From Scilla litardierei (taxonomy: Eukaryota > Streptophyta > Magnoliopsida > Asparagales > Asparagaceae), in NCBI GenBank assembly GCA_030789695.1, contig CM061133.1, forward strand, positions 94,915,528-94,979,527: a DNA stretch of 64,000 nucleotides, written 5' to 3'. Under the pieces are notes generated by a model. That model saw only the letters and a list, made by a program, of their open reading frames with translations. It was not told where the DNA came from and ran no database searches. The position numbers and the translations under genes are program-made. Within the stretch, counting starts at the first letter, position 1, and each line of letters opens with the position of its first letter. Shown here in pieces: positions 44,784 through 56,501 of the stretch.

Positions 44784-46178
44784 TGTAACGACCCGGTCCC
44801 CGAGATACCGGATAAGTATGAATCCGTATCAGGTATTCCCGAAGAGGCGAGTGTTACGTAGAAAGAAATAAAAGAAGAGAGTAGGAAGAACACTGCAGGT
44901 ACTACGCACGTGCTGGGAAGTACAAGTAAAACTCCATCATAGATAAAAACACTGAGAAAATAACAAAAGTACAATATTCCATTTTATTGATACATTGATA
45001 CATCTTATACATACACCAACATCTTCATTTCATTAAGTGTGCATGGAGTTCTACTCGTTTTACTGAAAGGTGTCAAAACTGTCTAAAACAGACCAGTTTT
45101 AGAAACTGAATTTTTACCCTAGTTTTCAGTCCGAATTTGCAAAACTTGTAAACATGAAAGTTATTAAGGACTACAATATGAGTAACATATATTTTTTCCA
45201 TATTTTTCTTTCATCTTCGTTGGGAGATATTCTCAGTTTAACAGAGAATAAAAATACTGGAATTTCAGAACAGTTTTGATTGAAAACCAGTGTGCATATC
45301 CGAATTTTTATAAAATCACACCGTTAGAATTTGGCAAAATGATCTGAATGAAAGTTGTTCATAACAATGAGATACCCAACATATAAAATTTCCAAAGCAT
45401 TCCCATTAGCCAATTAACCCCAGAACTTAGTCAAAGTTTCAGTTTTTCTGGATCAAATTTCAGCACGAAAAAGTTAACTCAAATCTCCTTGTCCTAAAAC
45501 TAAATTCTACCTAAGTGAAAGGAATTTCTACCTTGCAAGTCCTCCAAATAATTTCTTGGCCCTTCTTAGTCCTTGAAGAATCTTGGGCTCATAGTCTCCT
45601 TCTCCAACTTTGGCCTCCAAAAGATGGATTTTGAGGAATTTAGGTGTTAGAATGATAAAGAAAAGCCATGGTTTCTTGGTGGAGGGATGGGTGGTGATTT
45701 AGGAGGAGGGAGGTGGTGGAATGGTGGAGAAATGGGGATGAAAGGGAGAGAATTTTCAGCCATAGCTGAAATGAGATGGAGAGAGGGAGATTTTGGTTTT
45801 TGTTTCATGCCTTGAAAATTGTATTTCCCTAAAATCCTCTCATCCACAAATCTTAGTCAAAGTTAAGCCATGTGTACTCTTATTAGCTCACAAGATGCCA
45901 CCTAATGTGTTGTGTTGTCATGGTAAAGAAAATTGGGATTTTGTATTTTTAAGAAAAATAGAAATACATGAAGAAATACTTCATACAATCCAAATACACG
46001 TATTCCTCCAAATACTCTCATTTACTAAAATCAATTAATGAGTTTAAAACCATTTAAAAATAATTCCTATACCAAATAATTAAAGGAAAAATACAATCAT
46101 ATTCCCGAAAAATATATGTACGTATTTACTCCCAAAAATACGTACATATATACGTATATATGGATATGGGGTATTACA
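44784..46178 (-). repeat. Right LTR of element F
   Basis: 1395 bp, nearly identical to the left copy. Confidence 0.9.
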
Positions 46179-46368
46179 GGCACTCCTTGAGTCCAAACTT
46201 TGGTTCTTCTTCACATGATGTCCATCCGTACACCAAGTGATTATTCTCCAAGAAAGATATCCTTGAAATAAGCTGAGAGACTAAAACATGAGATTCTTAG
46301 TCAACAACATAATATTGTGATCGTCATCAAAATAAGATTGGTATGAAACACCAATACTCAACAAACCG

Positions 46369-46942
46369 ATCGGGTGAAAACTCACCCGATCGGTTCGCCG
46401 GTAGCTGCTGATCCGTAAGAATTTTTCGAAAATGATCCACCCGTTTAGGTGAACCCTCACCCGATCGGTTCGCCTATCCCTTTGTATAAACTACTCCTCA
46501 CCCGACCTCGTTCACCCGATTTCCTCATTTCCATTTCGCACGGTCCCTCTCTCCTTCTTCCAAATCGACCCCCTCCATCACTCCCTACTCCCTTAAAATC
46601 ACATCCTCATCTATTCCCGCACTTCCCCACCATCAAAAACCTCCCATTGACAACATTCAACCGCAACTCAACCAAACCCTAACCCTAACCCCCAAATTTA
46701 TAAATTTCATATCTTGTTGGATTAGCGTTCGACGGCTTCCCAAATCACTACATTGTTCAACAGGGGATCAAGTGTGGAGGATTTAGCTTGGATTGGCATC
46801 ATTGCTGGGTAACCTCTTTCCAAGTTTTATATTTCCCCCACTTGTGTGTAATATTTTGATTCTTTGTCCACTTTCTACATTTGCTTTACCATAACTGTGG
46901 ACACGATCCCCCGCTTAATTCTTCTTCCTTTACGTCATTAAC
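46369..46942 (+). other. Element D noncoding region between Sire2 and the extra ORF
   Basis: Palindromes of the CCCGATCGG type up to about 46471, then a C-rich leader-like stretch. CCCTAACCCTAACCCC at 46676-46691 resembles telomere repeats only by chance length. Confidence 0.6.
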
Positions 46943-48177
46943 ATGTCTGGGAAGGGAAAAGAGCCAGCATCCTCATCACGCAGACACAACCTACACGGCC
47001 CTTTTTTACATTCTTTCCTTGGCATCAATCCTTCTTCAGAAGAACAATCTGAACATTTGCACGCCCTCCATCATCGGCCCATGCGACCTACTCTTTTTGC
47101 TTATTGCCACACGCTCGAATCTCTCGGACTTTTGCGGGGTGTAACCAAACTTTTCGATTGCATTAGGTGCAATTTCCTTCTGCGTGCTCATGCCTACACA
47201 CACCAGAATCTCACACTCGAATTCCTTAGTTCTCTCGAAGTGTTTGATTAGGGCTTCAATTTCCGCACTTTCAATTACGATTTTTCGATGAATTTTGCCG
47301 AGTTCAACAATATGCTGAATTTCCCTCACCCCGATCATCATGTTGAATGTTCAACTCATGGTCGGTCTGATATCTATTCTTACTTTCGGGACGATGGTGT
47401 TTGGCAACGGTTCACCTGGTATACCACCTTTCCATCGGGGGGGCACTTGCCTCCTACATCATACATCCATGTTACCGCTTTGCGCATTACCTCCTTGTCA
47501 ACACCATCTTTTCCTACATAGATGTATCCACGGTGTCTAGGGATGAGCTTTTCTTTCTTTATGCAATGTCCCACGACAGAATCCATGGACATGTCCCATT
47601 GCCCATAAACACCGCCCATTGGATCATCCACGAGATTTTATCTGTTAGCCGCGCAACTTCTGGATCTATCTGCTGTTGTGGGATGATCACTCTAATCGTC
47701 AGTTGTATTTTGAGGCTATCGTCCGGCCTTCTAATTCTGCAGGATCGAACCCGTAGCGATCGTAACTACTTGATTGATATCGGTATGCTCACTCCTTACA
47801 GTTGTGAATGTGCAGTCTACCTTTATAGTCCTGACAACTCTCCTTTTGCCATCCTCCCACCATCATCTTCTGAGCGAATCTCCATTCGTATTTCTCATCT
47901 ACCGTGGGAGTTCTATCCGGATCCTTGGTATTCCCCACTAGTACATCTTCCACCTTTGGAACCTCCCGATTGGCACCCGTATATCGGTTCACCCGGTGCC
48001 ATCATTATCCACCACGATCCACCATTAATTTTCGATCCACCAGTGATCCATCCCGTTGCCCCTCCTTCTCCTGTCGGCACACCCTCTCCTTCGTCCTCAC
48101 AAGATTCTTTCGTCCAATATTCCCCACTCTCCTCACCATCTCCCTACCATTCTTCCGACAGCAGCTCAGATTGACTT
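46943..48177 (+). pseudogene. Extra ORF downstream of integrase in element D (ATHILA ORF1-like)
   Basis: Begins MSGKGKEPASSSRR at 46943. One frame is open to a TAG at 47249-47251 and continues in frame to about 47400; a frameshift near 47400 then shifts to the frame that ends at 48177. Motifs seen: LTLEFLSSLEV followed by a second motif ending MNFAEFNNMLNFP, and IHPCYRFAHYLLVNTIF followed by VSRDELFFLYAMSHD. These are hallmarks of the ORF found in many plant OTA elements (ATHILA ORF1 or putative plant transposon protein families; assignment from memory). The C-terminal 120 residues are Pro/Ser-rich. The function in the element is unknown. Confidence 0.65.
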
Positions 48178-48435
48178 CTCCCTGTCATTTATCTCTGCAT
48201 CACATTGATCATATCATTTCGCTAGCACTTTTATGATCAGCTTGGGGGATATCAATTTTTGTGTGTGTTGTTGTGTGATGTAGTTATTGTGTGCCTGTTT
48301 ATATGTGTCCTTTGGATGTGTTTTAATATCTTTTATTTGTGTTTGTGTTCTATGGATGTGTTTTTCACGTTTTTCACATTTTTATGTCGGTGCGTACTTC
48401 CCCCCATTTTCTTTGCCCTCCCGTATTTACTACTA

Positions 48436-48471
48436 TTGCATTGAGGGCAATGCAAGTTTTAGCTTGGGGGA
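48436..48471 (+). other. Hairpin with internal polypurine tract, element D
   Basis: TTGCATTG (48436-48443) pairs perfectly with CAATGCAA (48448-48455) across AGGG; AGCTTGGGGGA follows at 48461-48471. Confidence 0.7.
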
Positions 48472-48596
48472 GTCGCACTTTGTGAGTCAGATGTGTCTTT
48501 TTCGCCGTTTTTGAGTCGTTTTCATCGTATTTGCTTTTTCTTCTTATCTTTTTATTCTCTCTCTCCTAGAGATAACCCCACATGATGAATTGCCAC

Positions 48597-48597
<1 letters not shown>

Positions 48598-48645
<48 letters not shown>
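48598..48645. repeat. (CA)n microsatellite
   Basis: Twenty-four CA units without interruption. Confidence 0.95.
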
Positions 48646-48647
<2 letters not shown>

Positions 48648-49756
48648 ATCCTAGCTATGATAAACACTTTTACTAACCCTAGGAAGCCGAGTCCTATTGC
48701 ATTTCATGCTTCGTGGGTTCACTTTGCTTTTGTGTGAGTCGTTTGTCGTTACTAGCTAGTTGGTGTACTTCTACTTTGTGATTTTGATTTATAGACATGT
48801 CCTTGGTTGACACCTAGACTATAATGCTTCAATTTCAAATAAGCGGTATTTTACCTCTACTATCTGCTTCTCTATGCATGAAATATATACATATAGTATG
48901 CTTCAATTCGCATGTGTCAGGACTCTACGGATAGGACTAGGATAATCCCATTTAGCTTATGCTCTAATTTGCAAAAAAATTTCTTTTGCCCAAGTGTTTA
49001 GAATTCGATTTCTTTTTTGTTTAACTTGGAGCAAATCCCCTCGTCGTGTACCGTTCTCCCACTTGGGAGAGTACACAAGTATATAGCCAAAAATCCAAAA
49101 GCCTAAAAATACAAAAAAAAAGTAAAAAAAAAGAGAAGAGAAAAATCCAAAAAGAAAAAAAATGTCTATAGCCAAAAGCCTAAAAAACACAAATACCCAA
49201 AACCCAAAAAAAATTCCCATTGTGAATATCATTCCTATCCACCATGAATAAAGGGAAGGCGAGATTTTGCACCGTGTGTTCTACTCCACACCTTCTCAAC
49301 CTCCCTCGTTTTCGAACACACTTGGCATAGGAATTTTCTAGCAATTATCTAAGCAATAGTGCAGTGATCTTCTAGTTCCTAGCAGTCGAGTCCCCGACAC
49401 ATGATACGCTTCAATTCTTATTCTATTCTCATGCATGCTTGAGCTATTATTCACCGCTTATTTGAATTGAATCGATATTTGGGTCATTCCGTGGGTATGT
49501 GTATATGGATCTTTATTGCACAATTTAGATAGTGACATCGTATGCTAGCACACGACCACACTCACTCGTGCTTCACCCCGTGGGCCCACGACACTTGTAT
49601 GGACTAATATTCCTTTGTTTAGTGATGTGTTTTATCGCATGCTTGCTTAGTGTGGCGTGTTTGATTTTGTTGGCTCTGATGGGTGATCTAGGACTTTGAT
49701 CCCTCTTTCTGTTTCTCTCTCTCTATTTTTCCCTCCGAGCTCATACTCTCACTCTT

Positions 49757-49795
49757 CTTCCTCGAGGACGAGGAAGGGTTCAGCTTGGGGGATTT
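49757..49795 (+). other. Hairpin with 3' polypurine tract of element D
   Basis: CTTCCTC / GAGGAAG around GAGGAC (49757-49776), then AGCTTGGGGGATTT (49782-49795) ending at the LTR. Confidence 0.8.
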
Positions 49796-51323
49796 TGACG
49801 TACAATTATATTTTATATATTCATGCACATCTTCTTTGTTATTTTCCGTTGTTTTCCGCCCTTTTGTATCCATTCTCTCGTGATTTTTAGTTTTCTTTCA
49901 CTTCTTTGTGTTTTTGTATCAATGCAGGAGAATGACAGCGTTGGGAACATATAAAGCTGATATCATGACTCCCTGGAGCAACGGGAGGTGCCATGCGTGA
50001 TCCTGAGGGCTAAACATCGAAGAATTCCATGTATCAGCCCTCAACCGATCGGGTGCACGGAGCCACCCGATCGGTTGGTGCACGTGTATCCGACCCGGAC
50101 AGGAGCTGAAGTGAAGAGAAGCTCACCAGATCGGTTCAGTGTCGGGTGATACCGACTGAGCTCTCTGTCTTTTGGAGCTGAATTCCAACCGATCTGGTGA
50201 CATCGCACCCGATCGGTTCATCTGTAGCCGAGATTCACAAGTCACGACCCGGTGACATCAACCGATCGAGTCAGCGACCGGTTGATGTATCTCAAGAGCC
50301 GCAGGGAAAATCGATTGTCAGCTCACCCGATCGATTGATCCTTCAACCAATCGGGTGGTCGTATTTCCTATATATAGTGACCTAGATTTTCCCAGACGCG
50401 GATCCCCATTGTATTTTCTGTCTTTTTGGGATTTTTGACGGCCAGAATTTATTTTATCTTGTAAGTCTTTTGATTGTTCTGTAACTTTGAGATTATGTTA
50501 ATACTATTGTTAGCTCCGCATATCTATTGCTTGATTTTAATTCCAACGGTTGAATTTTGTTGTGATCATATTTTCGCCATGAATTGTGAGTAGTTCCCCA
50601 ATCTAGGTCATTGGTGGAAACCCCTTCGTGGGTTCTCCCTAGAACGACCATAGGATTAGGATTTCGATAGGATTTAGGAATTTAGATGGTTACGCGGGGC
50701 GTTTTATTGTCATTGGCGGGAGAAAGACCGCCTCTGACCGTCGGGCCAAGGGGAAATAAAACTGGCATTTGATCCCCTAGCCACAGCTCACACCCCTAGC
50801 AAGACATTGAATCCTAGCGCGTGGGAACGGCAAGATGAAATGCTGGGAGTAATTGTTGCAAGCTTAGTGCTCCCAGAGTCGGTCGGTGTTAATGGACATG
50901 GGAATGCCCAATGACCGAATTCGGGTAGTCCTAGCATATCATCCTGGGCATCGACCGAAATATCGGGCCCATGGATGCTAGGTATCACTCGTAGAGGCAA
51001 CGTCTCAACACTAAACCCTGAAATCCAATCGTATTCCTATCTGCTGGTCGTAATAGAGAGGGCACATGATAGGGTGGAAACTGAAGTCCTAAGTTCCTTG
51101 TATATCGTACATCCTCCATATTTCTATTTTGTGACAACCTAACGATTGATCGGGCTAGCTCACCCATCGGGTGATCCAGTTCCTTCTTGACAACAAGCAA
51201 AACACACGCCTCCACGAGTTCGACCCCCAAGCCACACTACAACACCATGCGCTTGCGGTTATAAATATTTAAATCTGGTATCCCCGATCTCACTGCATAT
51301 ATTGCTAAATCTAGGGGACGTCA
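49796..51323 (+). repeat. 3' LTR of element D
   Basis: 1528 bp, starts TGACGTACAATTA and ends GGGGACGTCA. Palindromes about 50041-50358, TATA box 50368-50377. More diverged from the 5' copy than the LARD1 LTRs are from each other. Confidence 0.9.
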
Positions 51324-51386
51324 TATACATATCTTGACACATTTATGACCACGAATTCTTTTTAGATTCAAGCTGCTATCGGTCAG
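51324..51386 (-). repeat. Element E 3' LTR, fragment between D and LARD2
   Basis: 63 bp left between two insertions; joins 21628 on one side and 58247 on the other. Confidence 0.7.
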
Positions 51387-53109
51387 TGACAGGCGCCCCG
51401 TTTACGGTTTGGACGCGGTGTCGTTTTACCGCAAGTGCACGGTTAGTGTAGGGTGCGTGTTTATCGAACTCAGGGAGGTGGATGGCTTGAGTGGCTACTA
51501 GCCTCGCCTAGGTTTTGTGCTAGCTACGCGGATGATATGGGTGAAGTGTAGAAATATAGAGAAGAAATAAAAAAGAAACGAAATGAATCCCCGCCAATAC
51601 GGGCTAGAGCACTCATGACACTTGGCATTTGACTTGACCCAGGGTGAGACATTGCCCCAAAAGGTGGTACCTAGCGTCCATGGCCCGATATTCCGGTCGG
51701 TGCCAAGCACGCTAGGCCTACCCGGTTCCGGACGGTGGGCATTCCCATGTCCATTAACACCTTCCGCAACCGGGAGCATTAAGGCCACAATGATAACTCC
51801 CAACACTTTGTCCAAGACGCTCCCGCGTGCTAGGACTCAATGTCTACACAAGGAGCGTGAGCTGTGGCTAGTGAGTCAACCGCCAAGTTTATTCCCCCTT
51901 GGCCCGATGGTCAGAGGTGGTCTTTCTCCCGCCAATGACAATGAAACACCCCCGCGTAACCCTAATGGCCAAATAGGTCAAATGTGATTTCTAGCAATAC
52001 ATCGAAGCGGATCTTGACTGGACAAGCACCGGACCCCAATCCCCAACACATATAGTGTGTTGCCATACGAATTGGACCCAGATTGCTTGAAATCCCCATT
52101 GACGCATTTCATCGAACACATGCCATGCAACCAAGTCAAATGAAAACAACCAAGCATCAATCCTACCCTAACCCGTATTAGGGTTCATCAATACTACTCC
52201 ATGATGAAAGACATATAAACAAACAACACAAAAGACATACAAACATTCATCATGAAGCAAAAGAAATACAACACAAAAAATGGAGAACAAGAGAAAGAAA
52301 TACTTATCTTGATTTTGAACCTCCAATCCAATACAAGACTTATTACAAGAGAAAACCTAATCTAACCTAATCTAAACTCACAAGAGAAAGGGGCAAAAAG
52401 CCCTAGAAAAACTGAAGAAGAACAAGAAGAAGATGCCCTAAAAGTCGGCCAGCATTGGGTATTTATAGCCCCCATTCCGAGCCCTAACGGATCGGGTCCA
52501 AACCCACAGGAAAAACGCCACCCGATCGGTTGACAAGTCAACCGATAGGGTGATCTGTTACAAATAATAAACAGAAAACGGCGGAGCTTCACCCGGTCAG
52601 ATGAACCGGTCGGTTGAGTTCTTGGGGTGACCGGTTGGATCATGGCACCATCGGGTGAAGAGGTCGGTTGGATGCCCGTGTCTTGGCTCCTCAGAATCAG
52701 CTACAGATGAACCGATCGGGTGAGAGTCACCCGATCGGTTGGCATTTGCCTCGAAAAGACAGAGAAACGGCCGCAATGAACCGGCCTGAGAACCGGTCGG
52801 GTGACATCCGCTTGAGCTCTAGCTAAGACCGGGTGGTGCACGCGTGCATCACCCGATCGGGTGAGGGGCTGAATGATGCAATCATCTTTGTTTGACCCCC
52901 TGGGTCACGCGTGACTCCTCCCGTTGCGCCGGGGACTTGTGATATCGTCGTTTTTATGTCCAAAATGCTAGAAATTCCTGCAAAATACCAAAAACACGGA
53001 AAAGTGAAAGAAAACAAGAAAATAAAAGAAAACAAATAAAAGACGGCGGAAAATACGGAGAAACACGGAAGAAAACGCGCGCAAATATATGAAATATAAA
53101 CGCACGTCA
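51387..53109 (-). repeat. 3' LTR of LARD2
   Basis: TATA box CTATAAATA (minus strand) at 52460-52468; palindromes 52518-52863. It lacks 22 bp present in the 5' LTR (57972-57993). Confidence 0.9.
52460..52468 (-). promoter_or_regulatory. TATA box, LARD2 3' LTR
   Basis: CTATAAATA; the copy in the 5' LTR is at 57571-57579. Confidence 0.6.
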
Positions 53110-53148
53110 AAATCCCCCAAGCTGAACTCTTCCTCGTCCTCGAGGAAG
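53110..53148 (-). other. 3' polypurine tract and hairpin module of LARD2
   Basis: Same CTTCCTC/GAGGAAG hairpin (53129-53148) and AGCTTGGGGGATTT tract as LARD1. Confidence 0.8.
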
Positions 53149-54886
53149 ACGAGTGAGAGTAGGAGCTCGGAGGGAGAAAATAGAGAAAATGAGAGAAAAA
53201 GAGAACTCTATATCCTACATCGACCATAAGGGCCAACAAAATCAAACACGCCACACGAAGCAAGCATACGACAAAACACAACACTAAACCAAGGAATGTG
53301 AGTCCAAACAACTGTCGTGGGCCCACGCGGTGAAGCGCGAGTGAGCGTGGTCATGTGCTAGCAAACGGTATCACTATCTACATTGTGCAATAAAGCTCCA
53401 TATACACATACCCTAAGAAAGACCCAAATATAGATTCAATTTGAAATTGCGGTGAATATTAGCTCAAGCATGCATGAGAAGAGTATAAGAATAGAAGCGT
53501 ATCATGCATCGGGGACTCCACAGCTAGGGACTAGTGAATCACCACAATATAGCCTAGGTAATCGCTAGAAGGTCCCTATGCCAAGTGTTTTCGAAAACGA
53601 TGGAGGTTGAGAAGATGTGGAGTAGAACACTCGGTGCAAATTCTCGCCTTCCCCTTATTCACGGCAAGTAGTAAAATATTCACACTGGAATTTTTTTTGG
53701 GTTTTGGGTATTTGTATTTTTTTTCTTTTCTTTTCATTTCTCATCTTTTTGGGTTTTTCTTTTCTTTTCTCCTTTTTTGGATTTTTGGGAATTGGGATAT
53801 TTACACGTGTACTCTCCCAAGTGGGAGAACGGTACACGACGAGGGGATTTTCACCAAGTAAAATAAAAATGAAATCGGATTCTAAACACTTGGACAAAGG
53901 AGATATTTCTCGCTAATCAGAGCATAGGCTAAATGGGTTATCCGAGTCCTTGTTTGTGGAATCCCGACACATGCGAATTGAAATATACGATATAAATATA
54001 GCATGCATATAGAAGCATATAGTAGAAGCAAATACCACATATTCAAATCGAAGCATGATAATCTAGGGGTCAACCAAGGATAGGTATATAAAACATAATC
54101 ACAAGGTAGAAGCACACCAAACAGCTAGGCACGACGCACGACTCACAAAAAGCTAAGTGGACCCGCGATGCATGAAATGCAAGAGGACTCGATATCCTAG
54201 GGTTAGTGAAAGTGATTATCGAAGCTGTGCAAGGTGCGCGTGTGATTTTCGTGGCAATTCATCATAGGGTTCATCTCTAGGAGAAAGAGATAAAAAGAAG
54301 AAAAGAAAAAGAAAAAGAAAAACACGGAGAAAAACGACTCAAATAACGAAGAAAAAGAGACAAATGACGCACGAAGTGCGACTCCCCCAAGATGAAACTT
54401 GCATTGTCCTCAATGCAATAGTAGTGAATACGATAGGGCAATGAAAATGGGGGGAGTTACGCACCGACACAAAAAATGAAAAACACGAAAAACACAGGAG
54501 CGAAACTAAAAAATAAAGAAAAAGAAACACTCAAATAAAAGGTATAAAACACGACAAAAGAACACCTAGATATAGACACACAACAACGACACACGAAAAC
54601 AAGCACACAAATCGATTTCCCCCAAGCTGAACATGACAATGCCAGCGAAACGATATGATCAATGTGTTGCAGAAATATGCAAGGGGAAGATCGGAAAAGA
54701 AAGAAATCAAAATGCAGGAGAGACGGTCTGCTCGTTCTCCTCGGAAGAGGATGTGGGGTGAAATGATAGAAGGGCACGACATGAAGGGTTATTGAGATGC
54801 AAAAGCAAATCCTAGATACGCTCCCCTCGCTAATGAGAGGAGACGAGATTATTCAAATCTAAACTAGAAAGCAGTAAATTTTTACA
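53149..54886 (-). other. Noncoding 3' internal region of LARD2
   Basis: Homologous to 33395-35155. The TTGCATTG/CAATGCAA hairpin is at 54399-54418, next to CCCCCAAGAT (54385-54394, one change from AGCTTGGGGG). No supported ORF. Confidence 0.65.
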
Positions 54887-56265
54887 CTACTGGATTAGGA
54901 TACACCTGAGCATAGGCGGATCCAAGATCTGAAGTGGGGCAGGTAGCTGCTCTAACTGCTCCTTCTGTGGCTCCGCTAGAAGTGGCTCCGCTAGAAGCGC
55001 TATGCCACGTGTGTCAATGGACCCAAGCAATGCACCTCCAAGCATCCCTCGTAGGTGTCCACCTGTGACCTGCAAAGGACGAGGTGCATATTAGTCAATG
55101 GCAAGAAATTATTTCCCAAAATAAATGTATCCCAGAGATAATCGTCAACATAAGATGGAAAAATAATAAAAGGGTGACGAATACTCCCTGAGAATGGGTC
55201 GATATCCTCTGTACTAGTGACGACCAAATCCTCGCTCTCCATGAGAAGTGGCTCTCCAGGTGGTGACACACCGTAGCATACCTCAAGGGAAGTAGATCCT
55301 ATATCCTGCGAGAGATATGGTGTGTCAAATATATATGAGTCTAAAGAAATAGGACGTGAAAAGCGAGACTCAAATGTGGAGTGAGAGTGAGTATGAAAAT
55401 CTCCCTGAATAGGGGCAATATGCTCAAGTAGATGCTCAGCCGCAGAAGAAGTGGAGCGTGACGGTAGAGGTAGATGTGGCTCGGGCTCCATGGAGTGGAC
55501 CATCGTATACAAGCCCTCATGCACATCCTCCTTGACGATATGCTCATGCTCCACCATCTGCCCGATGTCCTGAATGACATCCTAATGGTTGACCACCGAC
55601 CAAGGAGGAAGCTGTGACAGAGAAGGCTGTGGAGGTGGATGTGGAGCGGACCACTCGTATGTGGTCGTGGTGTCATCGTCCTCACGCACATCCTCCTCGC
55701 CGGTATGCATAAGCTCTGTGGTCTCCTCGGTGCTCTCATAGGACTCATATGGGGTATCCAAATAAAGATGAAAAGTCTCTCCCACAGATCCTAGAGAAAT
55801 CTCCACATCCTCACTATCATCATCAAAAAATGCTTCGTCATCCAAGTGGTAGAGTGGGAAAATTGGGGCATCGACATGAGATGTGTCTATGGTGGCCGAT
55901 GAGATGGTGGTCTCAACCATGAAAGTGGGTATATCCTTTCCTTCATCCCCTCTCCTCGGTGTCGGCTCGGTGATTGGTACCATCATGTTTTGTAATATTT
56001 GGCCTTGGTTAAACATGGCACTTTCAAGGAGAGACACAAGGCTTGATTCTTCTTGTGTTTGTGGAGGGGTATAAGGTTGAGGAAATGGATGGGAGGTGTT
56101 TGGGCTAAGGTTGTGGGAAAATGTTTGGCCTTGGGGTGGGGGGAGGCTCTCAAGCGTAAATGGGCAATCATAATACACGTGCCCCGCCATCCCACAAGTC
56201 TCACAAACCACAAATGAATAGGGATCGTAGCCTCCCATCTGAGCATCGAAATCTGATCTCCACAT
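54887..56265 (-). pseudogene. Zinc-knuckle (gag-like) ORF of LARD2, broken
   Basis: ATG at 56265. Knuckle CETCGMAGHVYYDC conserved; open for 227 codons to a TAG near 55582 that replaces the Lys codon of LARD1. Continues in frame for about 185 codons (55557-55000), without the TGA of LARD1, then a frameshift near 55085, after which the last part (to 54887) matches the LARD1 end. A 15-bp tandem duplication (AGAAGTGGCTCCGCT type) lies near 54965-54995. Since the two copies carry different lesions, their common ancestor probably had one long frame. Confidence 0.7.
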
Positions 56266-56477
56266 GGCAATATCAAAGATACATGGACAACAAAAATAAG
56301 AAAACTAGAGAGGAGCGTCAATAGTACAAGAGAATAACAAAAAGATAATATAATAGTGGGGGAAAAATTTCTTGGTTATTGAATATATTTTTTTAAAAAA
56401 AAAAGAAAAAGAAATTTTTTTGTGTTTTTATGCGTAGTCTAACGAATCCAAGCTAAGCTAATATCAAACCGAACGCC

Positions 56478-56495
56478 TCCCTGGCAACGGCGCCA
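56478..56495 (-). other. Primer-binding site of LARD2 (tRNA-Asp)
   Basis: TGGCGCCGTTGCCAGGGA on the minus strand, one change from the perfect complement, six bases from the LTR. Confidence 0.88.
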
Positions 56496-56501
56496 AAAAC
56501 T

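Larger units (their letters stand above)
41270..46178 (-). mobile_element. Element F: young non-autonomous LTR element with AT-rich noncoding interior
   Basis: TSD GGCAC at 41265-41269 and 46179-46183. LTRs 41270-42665 and 44784-46178 (1396 and 1395 bp) differ at about eleven positions by eye. Interior 2118 bp without coding capacity. The orientation is inferred from a purine-rich tract next to the left LTR (minus strand TTTTTAAGGTGGGTAGAA before TGTAATACC), as in chromovirus (Tekay-like) elements; no primer site could be matched to a tRNA. Confidence 0.85.
27429..46363 (-). mobile_element. Sire2: gag-only Sirevirus-like element with nested LARD1 and F
   Basis: TSD AACCG at 27424-27428 and 46364-46368. 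3' LTR 27429-29237; 5' LTR 39670-46363 containing element F; gag split by LARD1. Internal sequence without LARD1 is about 3.03 kb, nearly the same as Sire1, and again lacks protease, integrase and RT. Confidence 0.9.
39670..46363 (-). repeat. 5' LTR of Sire2, split by element F
   Basis: LTR pieces 39670-41269 and 46184-46363 flank F. Holds the hairpin array (39875-40175), TATA box (40455-40466) and palindrome array (40551-41031). Length without F and one TSD copy about 1.78 kb, as in the 3' LTR. Confidence 0.88.
48178..49756 (+). other. Noncoding 3' region of element D
   Basis: Contains AGCTTGGGGGAT near 48239, the hairpin module at 48436-48471, a (CA)n microsatellite and an A-rich block at 49100-49215 (minus-strand poly-T). 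The same region, inverted, is in LARD1 and LARD2, which shows that these are derivatives of the D family. Confidence 0.7.
21629..51323 (+). mobile_element. Element D: family 2 Ty3/gypsy (Athila/Tat-like), pol-bearing, with nested Sire2
   Basis: LTRs at 21629-23162 and 49796-51323, tRNA-Asp primer site at 23170, pre-RT ORF, RT-RNase H-integrase (24182-26960), a noncoding stretch, an extra ORF (46943-48177), two hairpin-polypurine modules and the 3' LTR. Flanks are TATCC (21624-21628) and TATAC (51324-51328), a TSD with one mismatch. Without Sire2 the element is about 10.8 kb. No gag domain is found between primer site and RT. Confidence 0.85.

Noticed and set aside
42921..44871. ORFs within the element F interior
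   Set aside because: Low-complexity Tyr/Ile/His/Thr strings produced by ATACATA-type repeats; no coding signal.
46676..46691. CCCTAACCCTAACCCC as an interstitial telomere repeat
   Set aside because: Only two to three units of the seven-base plant repeat in an otherwise C-rich stretch; too short to support.
49081..49215. A-rich block as a poly(A) tail of a retroposed gene or LINE
   Set aside because: Internal to element D, with a homologous tract at the same place in LARD1 and LARD2, and no TSD around it.
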